NCBI GenBank assembly: GCA_964414585.1
Contig: CAYPXR010000055.1
Location: forward strand, 19,700 to 83,699
DNA from: DATEMU01 sp964414585
Lineage (GTDB): Bacteria; Planctomycetota; Phycisphaerae; UBA1845; UTPLA1
Length of the DNA: 64,000 nucleotides
Direction: 5' to 3'
Within the stretch, counting starts at the first letter, position 1. Each line of letters opens with the position of its first letter. Under the pieces are notes generated by a model. That model saw nothing but the letters and a program-made list of their open reading frames with translations, was not told the origin of the DNA and did no database searches. Shown piece after piece: positions 47,744 to 56,638 of the stretch. Both the position numbers and the translations under genes were made by a program.

Positions 47744-47772
47744 GACGAATGGCGAATAGCGAATAGCGAAAG
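47744..47772 (+). repeat. GCGAATA heptad repeat
   Basis: About four units of GCGAAT(A/G), as GACGAATGGCGAATAGCGAA and onward, lie between trpA and mfd. The same unit recurs at 41581 and 50384. No spacers separate the units, so this is not a CRISPR. Confidence 0.65.
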
Positions 47773-47780
47773 GATAGGGC

Positions 47781-48573
47781 TCACGCCGTTGCGGTAGCCA
47801 AATCCTCTATCGACCGTGTCGTTTCTTCGACGACATCCTGCTTGGACGTGACTAACTCGGTCATCTTTCGCACGATTGCGCTGCCGACGATGGCGCCGTC
47901 GGCGAATTGGCAGACCTTTTTGACCTGATCGGGGCGGCTGATTCCGAAACCCACAAGGACGGGGAGGGACGATGCCGCTTTGAGGGTGTTTAGTTCGTCG
48001 GCCAATTCTTTCGGCAAAGCGTTTCGTTCGCCCGTTGTGCCTTGCACGGAGACGTAATACAGGAAACCGGAGGCCGCTTCGGCGATCCTCCGCCTTCGAT
48101 CGGGCGGGGTGGTCGGCGCGATGAGCATGGATAGCCGCAGGCCCGCCTTTTCCACGGCCGCCGACAGGCTCGGGGCTTCTTCCAGTGAGATGTCCGGCAC
48201 GATCAGGCCGTCGAAGCCCGCTGCTTTTGCCTGAGCGACGAAGGGCTCCACGCCGCGACGATAGACGATTGATGCCGAGACCATTGCCAGGATTGGATAG
48301 TCGATTTCGTTTCTCACCGCGGCGAGCATGTCGAAGATTCCGCGGACCTTTACGCCGCTTGCCAGCGCTTGCGTGAATGCTTGTTGAATGACCGGCCCAT
48401 CGGCGACGGGATCGGAGAAGGGGATGCCGAGTTCGACGCCGCGAATCGGGAGCGTGTTCAGACGTTTCAAGATTCGCGCGGTCGTGTCCAGATTGGGATA
48501 GCCCGCCGCCAGAAAGGGCCACAGGCCCGGCGGCTTTCCGGTAAAGGCGGTGTCGACGCGATTGCCCTGAGGC

Positions 48574-48584
<11 letters not shown>
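47781..48584 (-). CDS. trpA: Tryptophan synthase alpha chain
   Basis: TrpA cleaves indole-3-glycerol phosphate to indole for TrpB. The 267-residue TIM barrel shows FLAAGYPNLDTT near residue 25, the catalytic Glu of GVELGIPFSDPVADGPVIQ near 55-57, a loop-6 segment reading YVSVQGTTGER, and GFGISRPDQV. The start is TTG at 48584 with GAGGA seven bases upstream; the first in-frame ATG would remove conserved residues. It overlaps the end of trpB by 11 bp. Confidence 0.96.
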
Positions 48585-49791
<1,207 letters not shown>

Positions 49792-49897
49792 CGCGGTCTC
49801 CGGATCGCCCCCCATAATAGGTGGGTGTGCGTTTCGACGCCAAATCGTGAACAGAAAATGCTTTTAGCCCCCATGGTCGGCCGATAGAATATCCACG

Positions 49898-50377
49898 ATG
49901 GCCACAAACCAATTCGAAACCGCCGATGGCTTTCATTCGCCGGTGGTCCGGCAGATTTCCGTTTTTCTGGAGGACCGGGTGGGGGCGCTCATGCGCCTGT
50001 TTCGCTCCTTCGAAGGCTCGACGGTCAGCGTCGTCGGCATGTCCGTGGTCCACGCCGTGGACTGCGCGGTTGTCCGCCTGATCTGCGATCCGACCGACAG
50101 CGCGATCGACGTCCTGAAGCACCGGGGCTTCCCGGTCAGCACGAGTGAACTGCTGGTCGTGGAGGTTCCGCACGGCCACGGGCTGATGTCGATCTGCTCG
50201 GCCCTGCTGGCCGGAGAAGTGAACATCGATTACGCGTACCCGCTGCTGGTTCGCCCGACCGGACAGGCTGCGCTGGCGATCCACACCGACAGCGTCGAGA
50301 CGGCCGCCAACGTCCTTCGAAATCGCAAGTTCCATGTGATGTCGGAAGACGATCTGGGTCCCGGGACGGTACGGTAA
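49898..50377 (+). CDS. Tandem ACT-domain protein
   Basis: A 159-residue protein made of two ACT-like units. The first (about 14-85) begins VVRQISVFLEDRVGALMRLFRSFE, with the DRVGAL loop where ACT domains bind amino acids. The second (about 88-150) includes VVEVPHGHGLMSICSALLAGEVNIDYAYPLL. Such small proteins are usually ligand sensors for amino-acid metabolism. It is divergent from trpB, so tryptophan-linked sensing is attractive but unproven. No catalytic or DNA-binding domain is attached. Confidence 0.8.
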   Translation: MATNQFETADGFHSPVVRQISVFLEDRVGALMRLFRSFEGSTVSVVGMSVVHAVDCAVVRLICDPTDSAIDVLKHRGFPVSTSELLVVEVPHGHGLMSICSALLAGEVNIDYAYPLLVRPTGQAALAIHTDSVETAANVLRNRKFHVMSEDDLGPGTVR

Positions 50378-50383
50378 GAAATT

Positions 50384-50411
50384 GCGAATAGCGAATGGCG
50401 AATAGCGAAAG
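50384..50411 (+). repeat. GCGAATA heptad repeat
   Basis: Four GCGAAT(A/G) units follow the ACT gene directly. They share the unit with 41581 and 47744. The rest of the gap before tRNA-Val shows nothing further. Confidence 0.65.
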
Positions 50412-50486
50412 CCTCGCTGCCCGCGAGATGGGCCGTGCCCACTGTCCCCCGATACGATAGAATCCCGTTCGTCCGACGACTCACGC

Positions 50487-50560
50487 GGGCGATTAGCTCA
50501 GTTGGTTAGAGCACCTCGTTTACACCGAGGGGGTCGGGGGTTCGAGTCCCTCATCGCCCA
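50487..50560 (+). tRNA. tRNA-Val (anticodon TAC)
   Basis: A full cloverleaf. The acceptor stem is GGGCGAT/ATCGCCC, the D arm contains AGTTGGTTAGA, and the anticodon stem CCTCG/CGAGG encloses TTTACAC. The T arm has GGTTCGAGTCC. Anticodon TAC reads GTA (Val). The discriminator is A; CCA is not encoded. Confidence 0.96.
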
Positions 50561-50586
50561 GTTCCCTTCATACAGGTACTCGGCGT

Positions 50587-52200
50587 TTAGCGTATCGGCG
50601 CGTAGCGGCCGATGAGCAGCTCCGCGGTGGCGATGCCGTCGGCGGCGGCGGACATGATTCCGCCCGCGTAGCCCGCGCCTTCGCCGATGGGGAAGAGACC
50701 GGCGGTGGAGACGGACTCGCGCGTCACGTTGTCGCGCAAGATGCGAATGGGGGCCGAGGCGCGGGTCTCGGGGCCGGTGACGAGGGCGTCGGGTCCGGCG
50801 AAGCCTTTCATACGGATATCGAGATCGGCGAGCGCGCGGGCGATGGCGGGCGTCGCAAAGGGCGGAAGTATCTCGCGAATCGCCGACCATTTCCCGCCGA
50901 GGGGGTAGCTCGTTTCCAGTTTTCCGTCGGAGGCGCGGTCGGCGATGAAGTCCGTCGCGCGTTGCGCGGGAACTTCGTAACTGCCGCCGGTCAACTCGAA
51001 GGCGGCGCGCTCCCAGCGGTGGATGAAGTCGAGGCCGATGAGCGGGTCGTTGCCAATCTCCTCGACCGGCACGGTGAGGACGAGTCCGCTGTTGGCGAAG
51101 GGGCCGGAGCGGCTGACGTTGGAGGCGCCGTTGGTGGCGATGATGCCGGGCGATTCGTTGGTCGGGAGGATGATCCCGCCGGGGCACATGCAGAAGCTGT
51201 AAACGTCGCCCCGATCGGCGGCGGCGCGCTTGGCGACGAGGTGATATTCGGCGGGCGGCAGGCGGCGATGACCGCACGACTGGCCGTATTGCCATCGGTC
51301 GACGAGCGCTTGCGGGTGTTCGACGCGCACGCCAATCTGGAAGGGTTTGGCGACGATGGTGACGCCGGCGGCGATGAGCATGCGAACCGTGTCGTGGGCA
51401 GAGTGGCCGATGCCCAGGAGCAGCGGGCCGGGTGCGATCGTCTCCGCGCCGACGCGGATGGAGCGGACCTGCCCATCGTCGATGGCGATCTCGTCGAGGC
51501 GCGCGCCGAAGCGGACCTCGCCGCCAAGGGAGATGATCGTATCGCGGATGCGCCGGCAGATCGTCGGGATCCAGTCGCTGCCGAGGTGCGGTCGGCTGTC
51601 GATGAGGATGTCGGGCTTGCCGCCGTGGTCGACGAAGACTTGTAGGATATCGCGCATTCGCGGATCGTTGACGCGGGTGTAAAGCTTGCCGTCGCTATAG
51701 GCGCCCGCGCCGCCTTCGCCAAAGAGCAGGTTGCTCTCGGGGTCGAAGTCGTGCTCGCGATAGAAGCGCTGGAGGATGTCGCGGTGGCGGACCTTGACGC
51801 CCTGGCCGCGCTCGAGGACGAGGGGGCGCAGACCGTGACGGGCGAGCCAGAGGGCGGCGAACATTCCGGCGGGGCCGAAGCCGACGACGACGGGACGGTG
51901 GTCGAGGGGTTTGATGCCATTCTCGAGCGGCGTGTGCGGCTCCCGCGGAATCTCGGCGACATCGGCGCGGTGGAGGCGGCGGAAGATACGATGTTCCTCT
52001 CTGGGTCCACCGACGAGGGAGACCTCGAGGTTGTAGACGTAGGCGATGCGGTCCTTGAAACGGGCGTCGAGGGCGCGACGGACGATGCCACAGTCCTGGA
52101 TGTCGTCGGGCTCGACGCGCAGGCGCTTGGCGGCTTTTTGCCAGAGATCGTCCTCGGATTCGTCGAGGGCCAGCGAGAGATTTCGGACGAGCAGCGCCAT
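50587..52200 (-). CDS. FAD-dependent oxidoreductase (COG2509-like)
   Basis: A 537-residue flavoprotein from ATG 52200. An N-terminal DUF-like region (about 1-85) with LRVEPDDIQDCGIVRRALDAR precedes the dinucleotide fold VVVGFGPAGMFAALWLARHG near residue 90. FGEGGAGAYSDGKLYTRV, SFCMCPGGIILPT and a closing GEGAGYAGGIMSAAADGI follow, all typical of the COG2509 dehydrogenase group. The longer open frame upstream crosses the divergent gene and is rejected. The physiological substrate of the group is unknown. It stands alone, divergent from the small gene at 52276. Confidence 0.92.
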   Translation of the reverse strand: MALLVRNLSLALDESEDDLWQKAAKRLRVEPDDIQDCGIVRRALDARFKDRIAYVYNLEVSLVGGPREEHRIFRRLHRADVAEIPREPHTPLENGIKPLDHRPVVVGFGPAGMFAALWLARHGLRPLVLERGQGVKVRHRDILQRFYREHDFDPESNLLFGEGGAGAYSDGKLYTRVNDPRMRDILQVFVDHGGKPDILIDSRPHLGSDWIPTICRRIRDTIISLGGEVRFGARLDEIAIDDGQVRSIRVGAETIAPGPLLLGIGHSAHDTVRMLIAAGVTIVAKPFQIGVRVEHPQALVDRWQYGQSCGHRRLPPAEYHLVAKRAAADRGDVYSFCMCPGGIILPTNESPGIIATNGASNVSRSGPFANSGLVLTVPVEEIGNDPLIGLDFIHRWERAAFELTGGSYEVPAQRATDFIADRASDGKLETSYPLGGKWSAIREILPPFATPAIARALADLDIRMKGFAGPDALVTGPETRASAPIRILRDNVTRESVSTAGLFPIGEGAGYAGGIMSAAADGIATAELLIGRYAPIR

Positions 52201-52275
52201 CGCGGCATTGTACGATTTTTCCGAACCTCGGCGGGCGTGCGGCGATATAATGTCCGTACGAGGCACCGTCGATTT

Positions 52276-52656
52276 ATGATGCAAGAGGAAAAGGACAAGC
52301 TGATCGCGCTCTTTGACCGAAAGGGGCGATGGTGCAGCGATGCCGATGCGCAGGACGCGCAGGGCGCGGCCGTGCATTTCGACGATGAGTCGGCGGTGGC
52401 GTGGGACCTCGTGGGCGGGCTGTGCCACCTGTTCGGATGGAAACGGGCCAACAAGCTGTTCGGACCGCTCAGCAAGCACCTGTCCGGAAAGCAGCGGACC
52501 AACGGGCTGCGCCATCTCACGACCGAGGCGGATAATGAGGTCCTGGCGATGACGGCGCTGTTGGATTTCAACGACGATCCGAGTACGACGTATGAACTAC
52601 TCGTATCGAAGCTGCATGACCTGCCGGTATGGCATGGGCGGGCGGCGGTTAACTAG
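52276..52656 (+). CDS. Small protein, possibly DUF6197-like
   Basis: A 126-residue soluble protein starting at tandem ATGs (52276/52279). It contains KGRWCSDADAQDAQGAAVHFDDESAVAWDLVGGL and a C-terminal FNDDPSTTYELLVSKLHDL. This order, a GW/RWC-like start, a residue description loop, an alanine-tryptophan helix and a late N-D-x3-T motif, resembles the DUF6197 family as I recall it. The match is by eye and weak. No function is known. The gene is divergent from the FAD oxidoreductase. Confidence 0.6.
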   Translation: MMQEEKDKLIALFDRKGRWCSDADAQDAQGAAVHFDDESAVAWDLVGGLCHLFGWKRANKLFGPLSKHLSGKQRTNGLRHLTTEADNEVLAMTALLDFNDDPSTTYELLVSKLHDLPVWHGRAAVN

Positions 52657-52683
52657 GCCTCTGGGGCGTAGTGGCCACCGCGA

Positions 52684-53328
52684 TCAGGGAACTTTCCAGA
52701 GTTCTTTTCCGTTGGCGTCTCTAATGACGGCTTTCGTGTTTTTCTTTTCGAAGTTTGATGATGCGCTGAACAAGTGTTCGTTGTTAGGGTGTTGAATACA
52801 GAACATGGCAGCCGTTTTCGGGATCATACGAAGGGTCATGGAGCCGCCTTCTTCGCCTGTCAATTCGATTTGAGACTCGCCATTTGGTCTGACTGACAGA
52901 GACATTTGTCCAGGATCCGATAGACTCCCCAGGGTCAAACCTCCGCCTGAATGACTCCCATCCGACGAGGGACTTGAAAGAAGGTAAACCTCAGGAGAGC
53001 CATCAACTCCATACATTGTCAGACTCGGAGTCGCCGCTCCCCTTTTTTTCGCAAGTGGGTTATCGTCGTCAATTACCAGTTCAATACGGGGCTTCGAATC
53101 GACGCTGTATAACTCAATCGCCGGCCCATTCTTATCAACGAAGAGTTCTATTCGCTTTTTGCCTTTCTTATCCACGATAACCAGACTCTTGCAGATGACC
53201 TGTTCGTTTTCGAGTTTTTTGTCGTCCGCAAACACACTATTCGTTGCCCCAAATCGGCTACCGAGAAACGCGCCAGCGAGGGTGGCCAACAAGAACGAAA
53301 TCATGGTAGAGCCACGAGTCATGTGCAT
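52684..53328 (-). CDS. Membrane-anchored or secreted hypothetical protein
   Basis: A 214-residue protein with an N-terminal hydrophobic segment (STMISFLLATLAGAFLGSRFG, about 7-27) acting as anchor or signal. A mainly beta exterior follows. Short repeats of the type V-x-D-x-x-G-K-x-R-I-E-L and x-P-x-I-E-L-Y are visible around residues 48-90 and again as GESQIELTGEEGGSM and AVIRDANGKELW. No known domain is recognised. Codon use is less GC-biased than in neighbours, as in the next gene, suggesting a common origin of this small pair. Confidence 0.65.
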   Translation of the reverse strand: MHMTRGSTMISFLLATLAGAFLGSRFGATNSVFADDKKLENEQVICKSLVIVDKKGKKRIELFVDKNGPAIELYSVDSKPRIELVIDDDNPLAKKRGAATPSLTMYGVDGSPEVYLLSSPSSDGSHSGGGLTLGSLSDPGQMSLSVRPNGESQIELTGEEGGSMTLRMIPKTAAMFCIQHPNNEHLFSASSNFEKKNTKAVIRDANGKELWKVP

Positions 53329-53360
53329 CGCTCCTTTCTCTCATAGAAGTGAGATTTTGG

Positions 53361-53909
53361 TTACAGCCCATTGACGTAGCAAGTAAAAAATGGCTTTGCC
53401 AGAAGTCTTCCTTCTAATTGTGGAGATTCGCCGCGCGGAGCGGGAATGATTTTTTGAATATCCGCTCCCGAATACCCCTCCGGTAAATCAAAGAACTCCA
53501 TCAGGTAAGTCGTACCGAAGTGGAATCCCTTTCCGTCCTTCATGATCGCCGTGAAGGCTGTCCAGCCCATCGACGTCTCTCCCCGGACCTCGCGGAGTCT
53601 GGCTAATGGAATCGCAAAAGGACTGGGTGCCAAATCCTCAATGTCGAAGTCGTTTATTCGGTTCCCTCTCGCGACAAAGTTGGCGACGATCGGTCTGTAG
53701 CCCATATTGGGGTTCTTTTCCGTCCGCGATTCCTCGAAACGGCGAATCGCCAAATCCACCCTCCGATCCGTACTCTCGATCACGACACAAGGCGGGTATG
53801 TGCCATCTGTCATTTTGGCGGAGACGCGATATCGCTCGCCCGCTGGCGGGGCCGGCGGAAGCGGCTCAATGTTCTCTTTGACAAACTTGACGATTTCTTG
53901 GGCGATCAT
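53361..53909 (-). CDS. Hypothetical soluble protein
   Basis: A 182-residue protein without signal peptide or membrane span. The N-terminus is MIAQEIVKFVKENIEPLPPAPPAGERYRVSAKMTDGTYPPCVVIES. Further recognisable stretches are FEESRTEKNPNMGYRPIVANFVARGNRINDFDIEDL and AFTAIMKDGKGFHFGTTYLMEFFDLPEGY. The pattern looks like a globular alpha/beta protein. I do not recognise the family. It is followed, 33 bp on, by the secreted hypothetical protein on the same strand. Confidence 0.6.
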   Translation of the reverse strand: MIAQEIVKFVKENIEPLPPAPPAGERYRVSAKMTDGTYPPCVVIESTDRRVDLAIRRFEESRTEKNPNMGYRPIVANFVARGNRINDFDIEDLAPSPFAIPLARLREVRGETSMGWTAFTAIMKDGKGFHFGTTYLMEFFDLPEGYSGADIQKIIPAPRGESPQLEGRLLAKPFFTCYVNGL

Positions 53910-53970
53910 GTGTTATGGGTTTGCAATTTGCGGTTTGAAGGACGGCGCCGATGTCGATTAACCTCGGTGC

Positions 53971-54012
53971 TTCGGCTACGCGCGGCGCTTCCTCACGGGC
54001 GCGGCTCTGATT
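53971..54012 (-). repeat. Dispersed intergenic repeat, inverted copy
   Basis: On the minus strand AATCAGAGCCGCGCCCGTGA followed by GGAAGCGCCGCGCG matches the core of the copies at 21405 and 37948. It lies between the MlaE gene and the hypothetical gene at 53361. Confidence 0.65.
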
Positions 54013-54047
54013 CTCCCTCGCTCGCGCTTCGGGCTGGTTGGGCTGTT

Positions 54048-54917
54048 TCACAGCCCAAACGCGTACAGCAAGCTCGTCGCAATCATGTCGGCGGTGATGA
54101 GGGCGACGATGCACTTCACGACGGTGTTCGTCGTGGCGCGGCCGACGCCCTCAGCGCCGCCGGTGACGTTGAGGCCTTCGTAGCAGGCGATCATGGCGAT
54201 GAGCAGGCCGAAGAGCGGGCCCTTGAGGACGCCGGAGAGGAAGTCCATGGGGAGGATCGCCAGCCGCGTCGTTGTCAGGTAGACGCCAAAGTCGATGCCA
54301 AGGATCTGCGTGCCGACGATCAGACCGCCGACGACGCCGACGATGTCGGCGATGACGGTGAGCATGGTGAGCATCAGGACCGTGGCGAGGAATCGCGGGA
54401 GGACGAGGAAGCGGATCGGGTTGAGCGCGCAAGCCCGCAGGGCCTTGATCTCCTCGCCTTCGACCATGGTGCCGAGTTCGGCGGCGATGGAGGCGCCGGC
54501 GAAGCCGGAGAGGACGATGCCGGAGATGAGCGGGCCGAGTTCGCGGGCCATGGCGATGGCGACGATGGTGGCGATCTGCTGGAGCTGGCCGTACTTCTCC
54601 ATCGTCGGGGCCATCTGGAAGGCGAGGATCATTCCGATGAAGACCTGGACCAACGCGACGATGGGGATCGCGCGGATGCCGACGCGGACCATCTGGGCGA
54701 GGACGTTGCGACCGCCGAGCGGGGCCTCGCGCTTGATTCCGGTGCGGAAGAGCCAGCCGACGGTGTCGGCGAGGAGGTAGCCGAGGCCACCGATGAACTC
54801 GACGAGACCGCGGGTCTTCTTGACCTGATTCTGTGCGCCTTCGCCGACGAGTTCGACGGCGTTGACGAGGGCGTCCTGGACGGAGGTGGGGCTGGATGAT
54901 TGGGGGGTATCCGCCAT
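54048..54917 (-). CDS. MlaE-family ABC transporter permease
   Basis: A 289-residue inner-membrane permease of the MlaE/TTG2B lipid-transport family, from ATG 54917. The body (about 35-285) has five to six spans. It carries the family hallmarks QVFIGMILAFQMAPTMEKYGQ, ELGPLISGIVLSGFAGASIAAELGTM, VEGEEIKALRACALNPIRFLVLPRFLA, and TTNTVVKCIVALITADMIAT near the C-terminus. MlaE works with an ATPase (MlaF), an MCE protein (MlaD) and a STAS protein (MlaB) in phospholipid transport. ATPase and MCE genes are absent nearby, but a STAS protein lies upstream on the same strand, 244 bp away. Confidence 0.93.
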   Translation of the reverse strand: MADTPQSSSPTSVQDALVNAVELVGEGAQNQVKKTRGLVEFIGGLGYLLADTVGWLFRTGIKREAPLGGRNVLAQMVRVGIRAIPIVALVQVFIGMILAFQMAPTMEKYGQLQQIATIVAIAMARELGPLISGIVLSGFAGASIAAELGTMVEGEEIKALRACALNPIRFLVLPRFLATVLMLTMLTVIADIVGVVGGLIVGTQILGIDFGVYLTTTRLAILPMDFLSGVLKGPLFGLLIAMIACYEGLNVTGGAEGVGRATTNTVVKCIVALITADMIATSLLYAFGL

Positions 54918-55161
54918 GGGGGGGATTGTAATAGAGATCAAGGGATTAAGGGATTGAGGGAATTCGGGACGAAGGGGGCGGACGTTGGAATGAAGACCGG
55001 AGAGAATTGGGCCCGGCGCACGCTATTCTGACTATCCCACGCCAACCCTACCCTTCTATTGCAGAATGCGCTTTGACGTAGCAGGCTGCAAAGGGAGCGG
55101 TGCATGCATTCTACGGCCGGCAGGGGCGCCGGTCGCCACGGCGACTCGACTGGGCGAGCCG

Positions 55162-55518
55162 CTACGCGCGGACGGCGTCGGCTTCGTCTTTGCAGATGGT
55201 GAAGAACTTGTCGAGCTTGGTGATTTCGAAGACGCTGCGGACGCGGTCGGTGAGGCCGAAGAAGACCATCTTGCCTTTGTAGCCGTTTACGCGGCGGAAG
55301 ACTTCGACGAAGGTGCCGATGCCGGAGGAGTCAATGTAGGGCACGGCGGTCAGGTCCATGAGGAGTCGCTTGGGCCGGTCGGCGGCGACTTGCACGAGGG
55401 CCGCATGGAGCGCGGGGGAGTGGTGCAGGTCGACATCGCCGGAGAGGGAGACGACGGTCGCGTCGTCCATCTTGCGGACGTCTTTCACAAGACTGCTATT
55501 GGTTGTGGATTCCGCCAT
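55162..55518 (-). CDS. STAS-domain protein (anti-anti-sigma factor type)
   Basis: A 118-residue SpoIIAA/RsbV-like protein. The sequence MDDATVVSLSGDVDLHHSPALHAALVQVAADRPKRLLMDLTAVPYIDSSGIGTFVEVFRR carries the classic DSSG motif near residue 62, with the phosphorylatable serine. In partner switching the unphosphorylated form binds the anti-sigma kinase. The kinase partner is encoded 25 bp upstream. It could also serve as the MlaB-like subunit of the downstream MlaE permease; the sequence alone cannot exclude this. Confidence 0.93.
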   Translation of the reverse strand: MAESTTNSSLVKDVRKMDDATVVSLSGDVDLHHSPALHAALVQVAADRPKRLLMDLTAVPYIDSSGIGTFVEVFRRVNGYKGKMVFFGLTDRVRSVFEITKLDKFFTICKDEADAVRA

Positions 55519-55543
55519 CGAAGAACCTCTTCCCGCCCCGAAG

Positions 55544-56020
55544 TCATCCCTTGGAATTCGCGCCGGTTTGCCCGGTTGCCGCGACTGGAACCGATGCGAC
55601 GTATTTGACCATTTTCAGAAGCATTCCGCCATCGGGCGGACAACTATAGTTATATTCATCCATCACTGATTGGATGATATGGACGCCGAGGCCGCCGGGC
55701 CGGATATCGGACAAATCCCGACTTCGGATGGTCTTTGGATCGACCTGACGGCCCTGATCCCGTACTTGTACCGAGATGCCCGATCGCCCGTCGGCCGAAC
55801 GGACCGGCTCGAGAGTGATGGCGATGGGCTGATTCGGGTCGCCATCGTAACCGTGCTTGATGACGTTGGCGAGGGCCTCGTCGATGGCGAGGATGAGGGA
55901 GTGAGCGTCGACCTCGCCAAAGCCTTCGAGGCGGGCCATTTTCTCAACGGCGCCGCGGACGACGGGGAGGCTCCGGGCATTGGAGGTGATGTTGAGTTCG
56001 ACGGCGTTGGTTTCGTCCAT
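55544..56020 (-). CDS. RsbW/SpoIIAB-type anti-sigma serine kinase (HATPase_c)
   Basis: A 158-residue GHKL ATPase from ATG 56020; the open frame further upstream overlaps the HEAT gene and is not protein-like. The N box reads ILAIDEALANVIKHGYDGD, with the catalytic Glu and Asn near residues 47-51. The G1/ATP-lid region reads VRDQGRQVDPKTIRSRDL then RPGGLGVHIIQSVMDEY. Such proteins bind a sigma factor or other target and phosphorylate the STAS partner next door. No sigma factor or PP2C phosphatase gene is in the window, so the target is open. Confidence 0.92.
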   Translation of the reverse strand: MDETNAVELNITSNARSLPVVRGAVEKMARLEGFGEVDAHSLILAIDEALANVIKHGYDGDPNQPIAITLEPVRSADGRSGISVQVRDQGRQVDPKTIRSRDLSDIRPGGLGVHIIQSVMDEYNYSCPPDGGMLLKMVKYVASVPVAATGQTGANSKG

Positions 56021-56039
56021 AAGTAGATTATCGGTGAAC

Positions 56040-56462
56040 TTAGGGTCTGGCGGCGATGCCGTCGCGGTTGTCGGCAGCGGGGGATGCGCCGCGCGGGGAG
56101 GGCGGCTTTTTCCCGGATTGTGCGTAATCGCCTTTTTTGGCGTAATCGCGCCAGCGGACGATGGCGGCGGCGCGTTCGTTGCTGGGTTGGGAGTAATCGT
56201 ATCCGAAACGATGTCCGGTGATTTTTTCGAGGGCGATGATGGTGAAGAAGCGTACCGCGGAGTCCTCATCTTCGAGGCGGTCGACGAGGAGCGGAACGGA
56301 ATTGACGTCCCTGGCATCGCCGGCGGCCTTGACGGCGAGGATTCGTTCGGTGGCGTTGTCGGAGGAAAGTTGCGCACGGAAGGGCCGGGTGCCGGCGCAG
56401 CCCAAAACCAAGTGCAGTGCGGCGACCACGAGAAAACAACGAGTTGTGGACCCGGCTGACAT
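56040..56462 (-). CDS. Putative lipoprotein with HEAT-like repeats
   Basis: A 140-residue exported protein. A short signal peptide ends at VLGC (Cys near residue 22), a plausible lipobox. Two HEAT/PBS-like helical hairpins follow (NATERILAVKAAGDARDVNSVPLLVDRLEDEDSAVRFFTIIALEKITG, about 37-85). The C-terminus is proline-rich and disordered. HEAT repeats usually mediate protein contacts. It is 20 bp upstream of the anti-sigma kinase gene on the same strand, so it may be the first gene of that operon and an envelope input for it (inference). Confidence 0.75.
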   Translation of the reverse strand: MSAGSTTRCFLVVAALHLVLGCAGTRPFRAQLSSDNATERILAVKAAGDARDVNSVPLLVDRLEDEDSAVRFFTIIALEKITGHRFGYDYSQPSNERAAAIVRWRDYAKKGDYAQSGKKPPSPRGASPAADNRDGIAARP

Positions 56463-56638
56463 GGTCGGGATCGTACCGTGGAAACGTCAAAACGTCGAAA
56501 CGCCAAAATCCAATAAGTCAAAATGGGAAGGGTATGACGGCTGGACGGCGGATTGGCCGGCGGGTATCGGCGAGCTAACATGAGTTTGGAGTTGGGGTCT
56601 GGATGACCAACATGCCAAAGCGGGAGAAAGGATCGGAG

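Noticed and set aside
47744..47772. CRISPR-like array
   Set aside because: The heptad units are contiguous without spacers and no cas gene is nearby.
51751..52275. N-terminal extension of the 52276 gene
   Set aside because: It is antisense to the well-supported FAD oxidoreductase and has shadow-type composition.
53898..54899. Plus-strand 333-codon frame opposite the MlaE gene
   Set aside because: Extreme Asp/Glu/Gly/Ala composition mirrors the membrane protein on the other strand.
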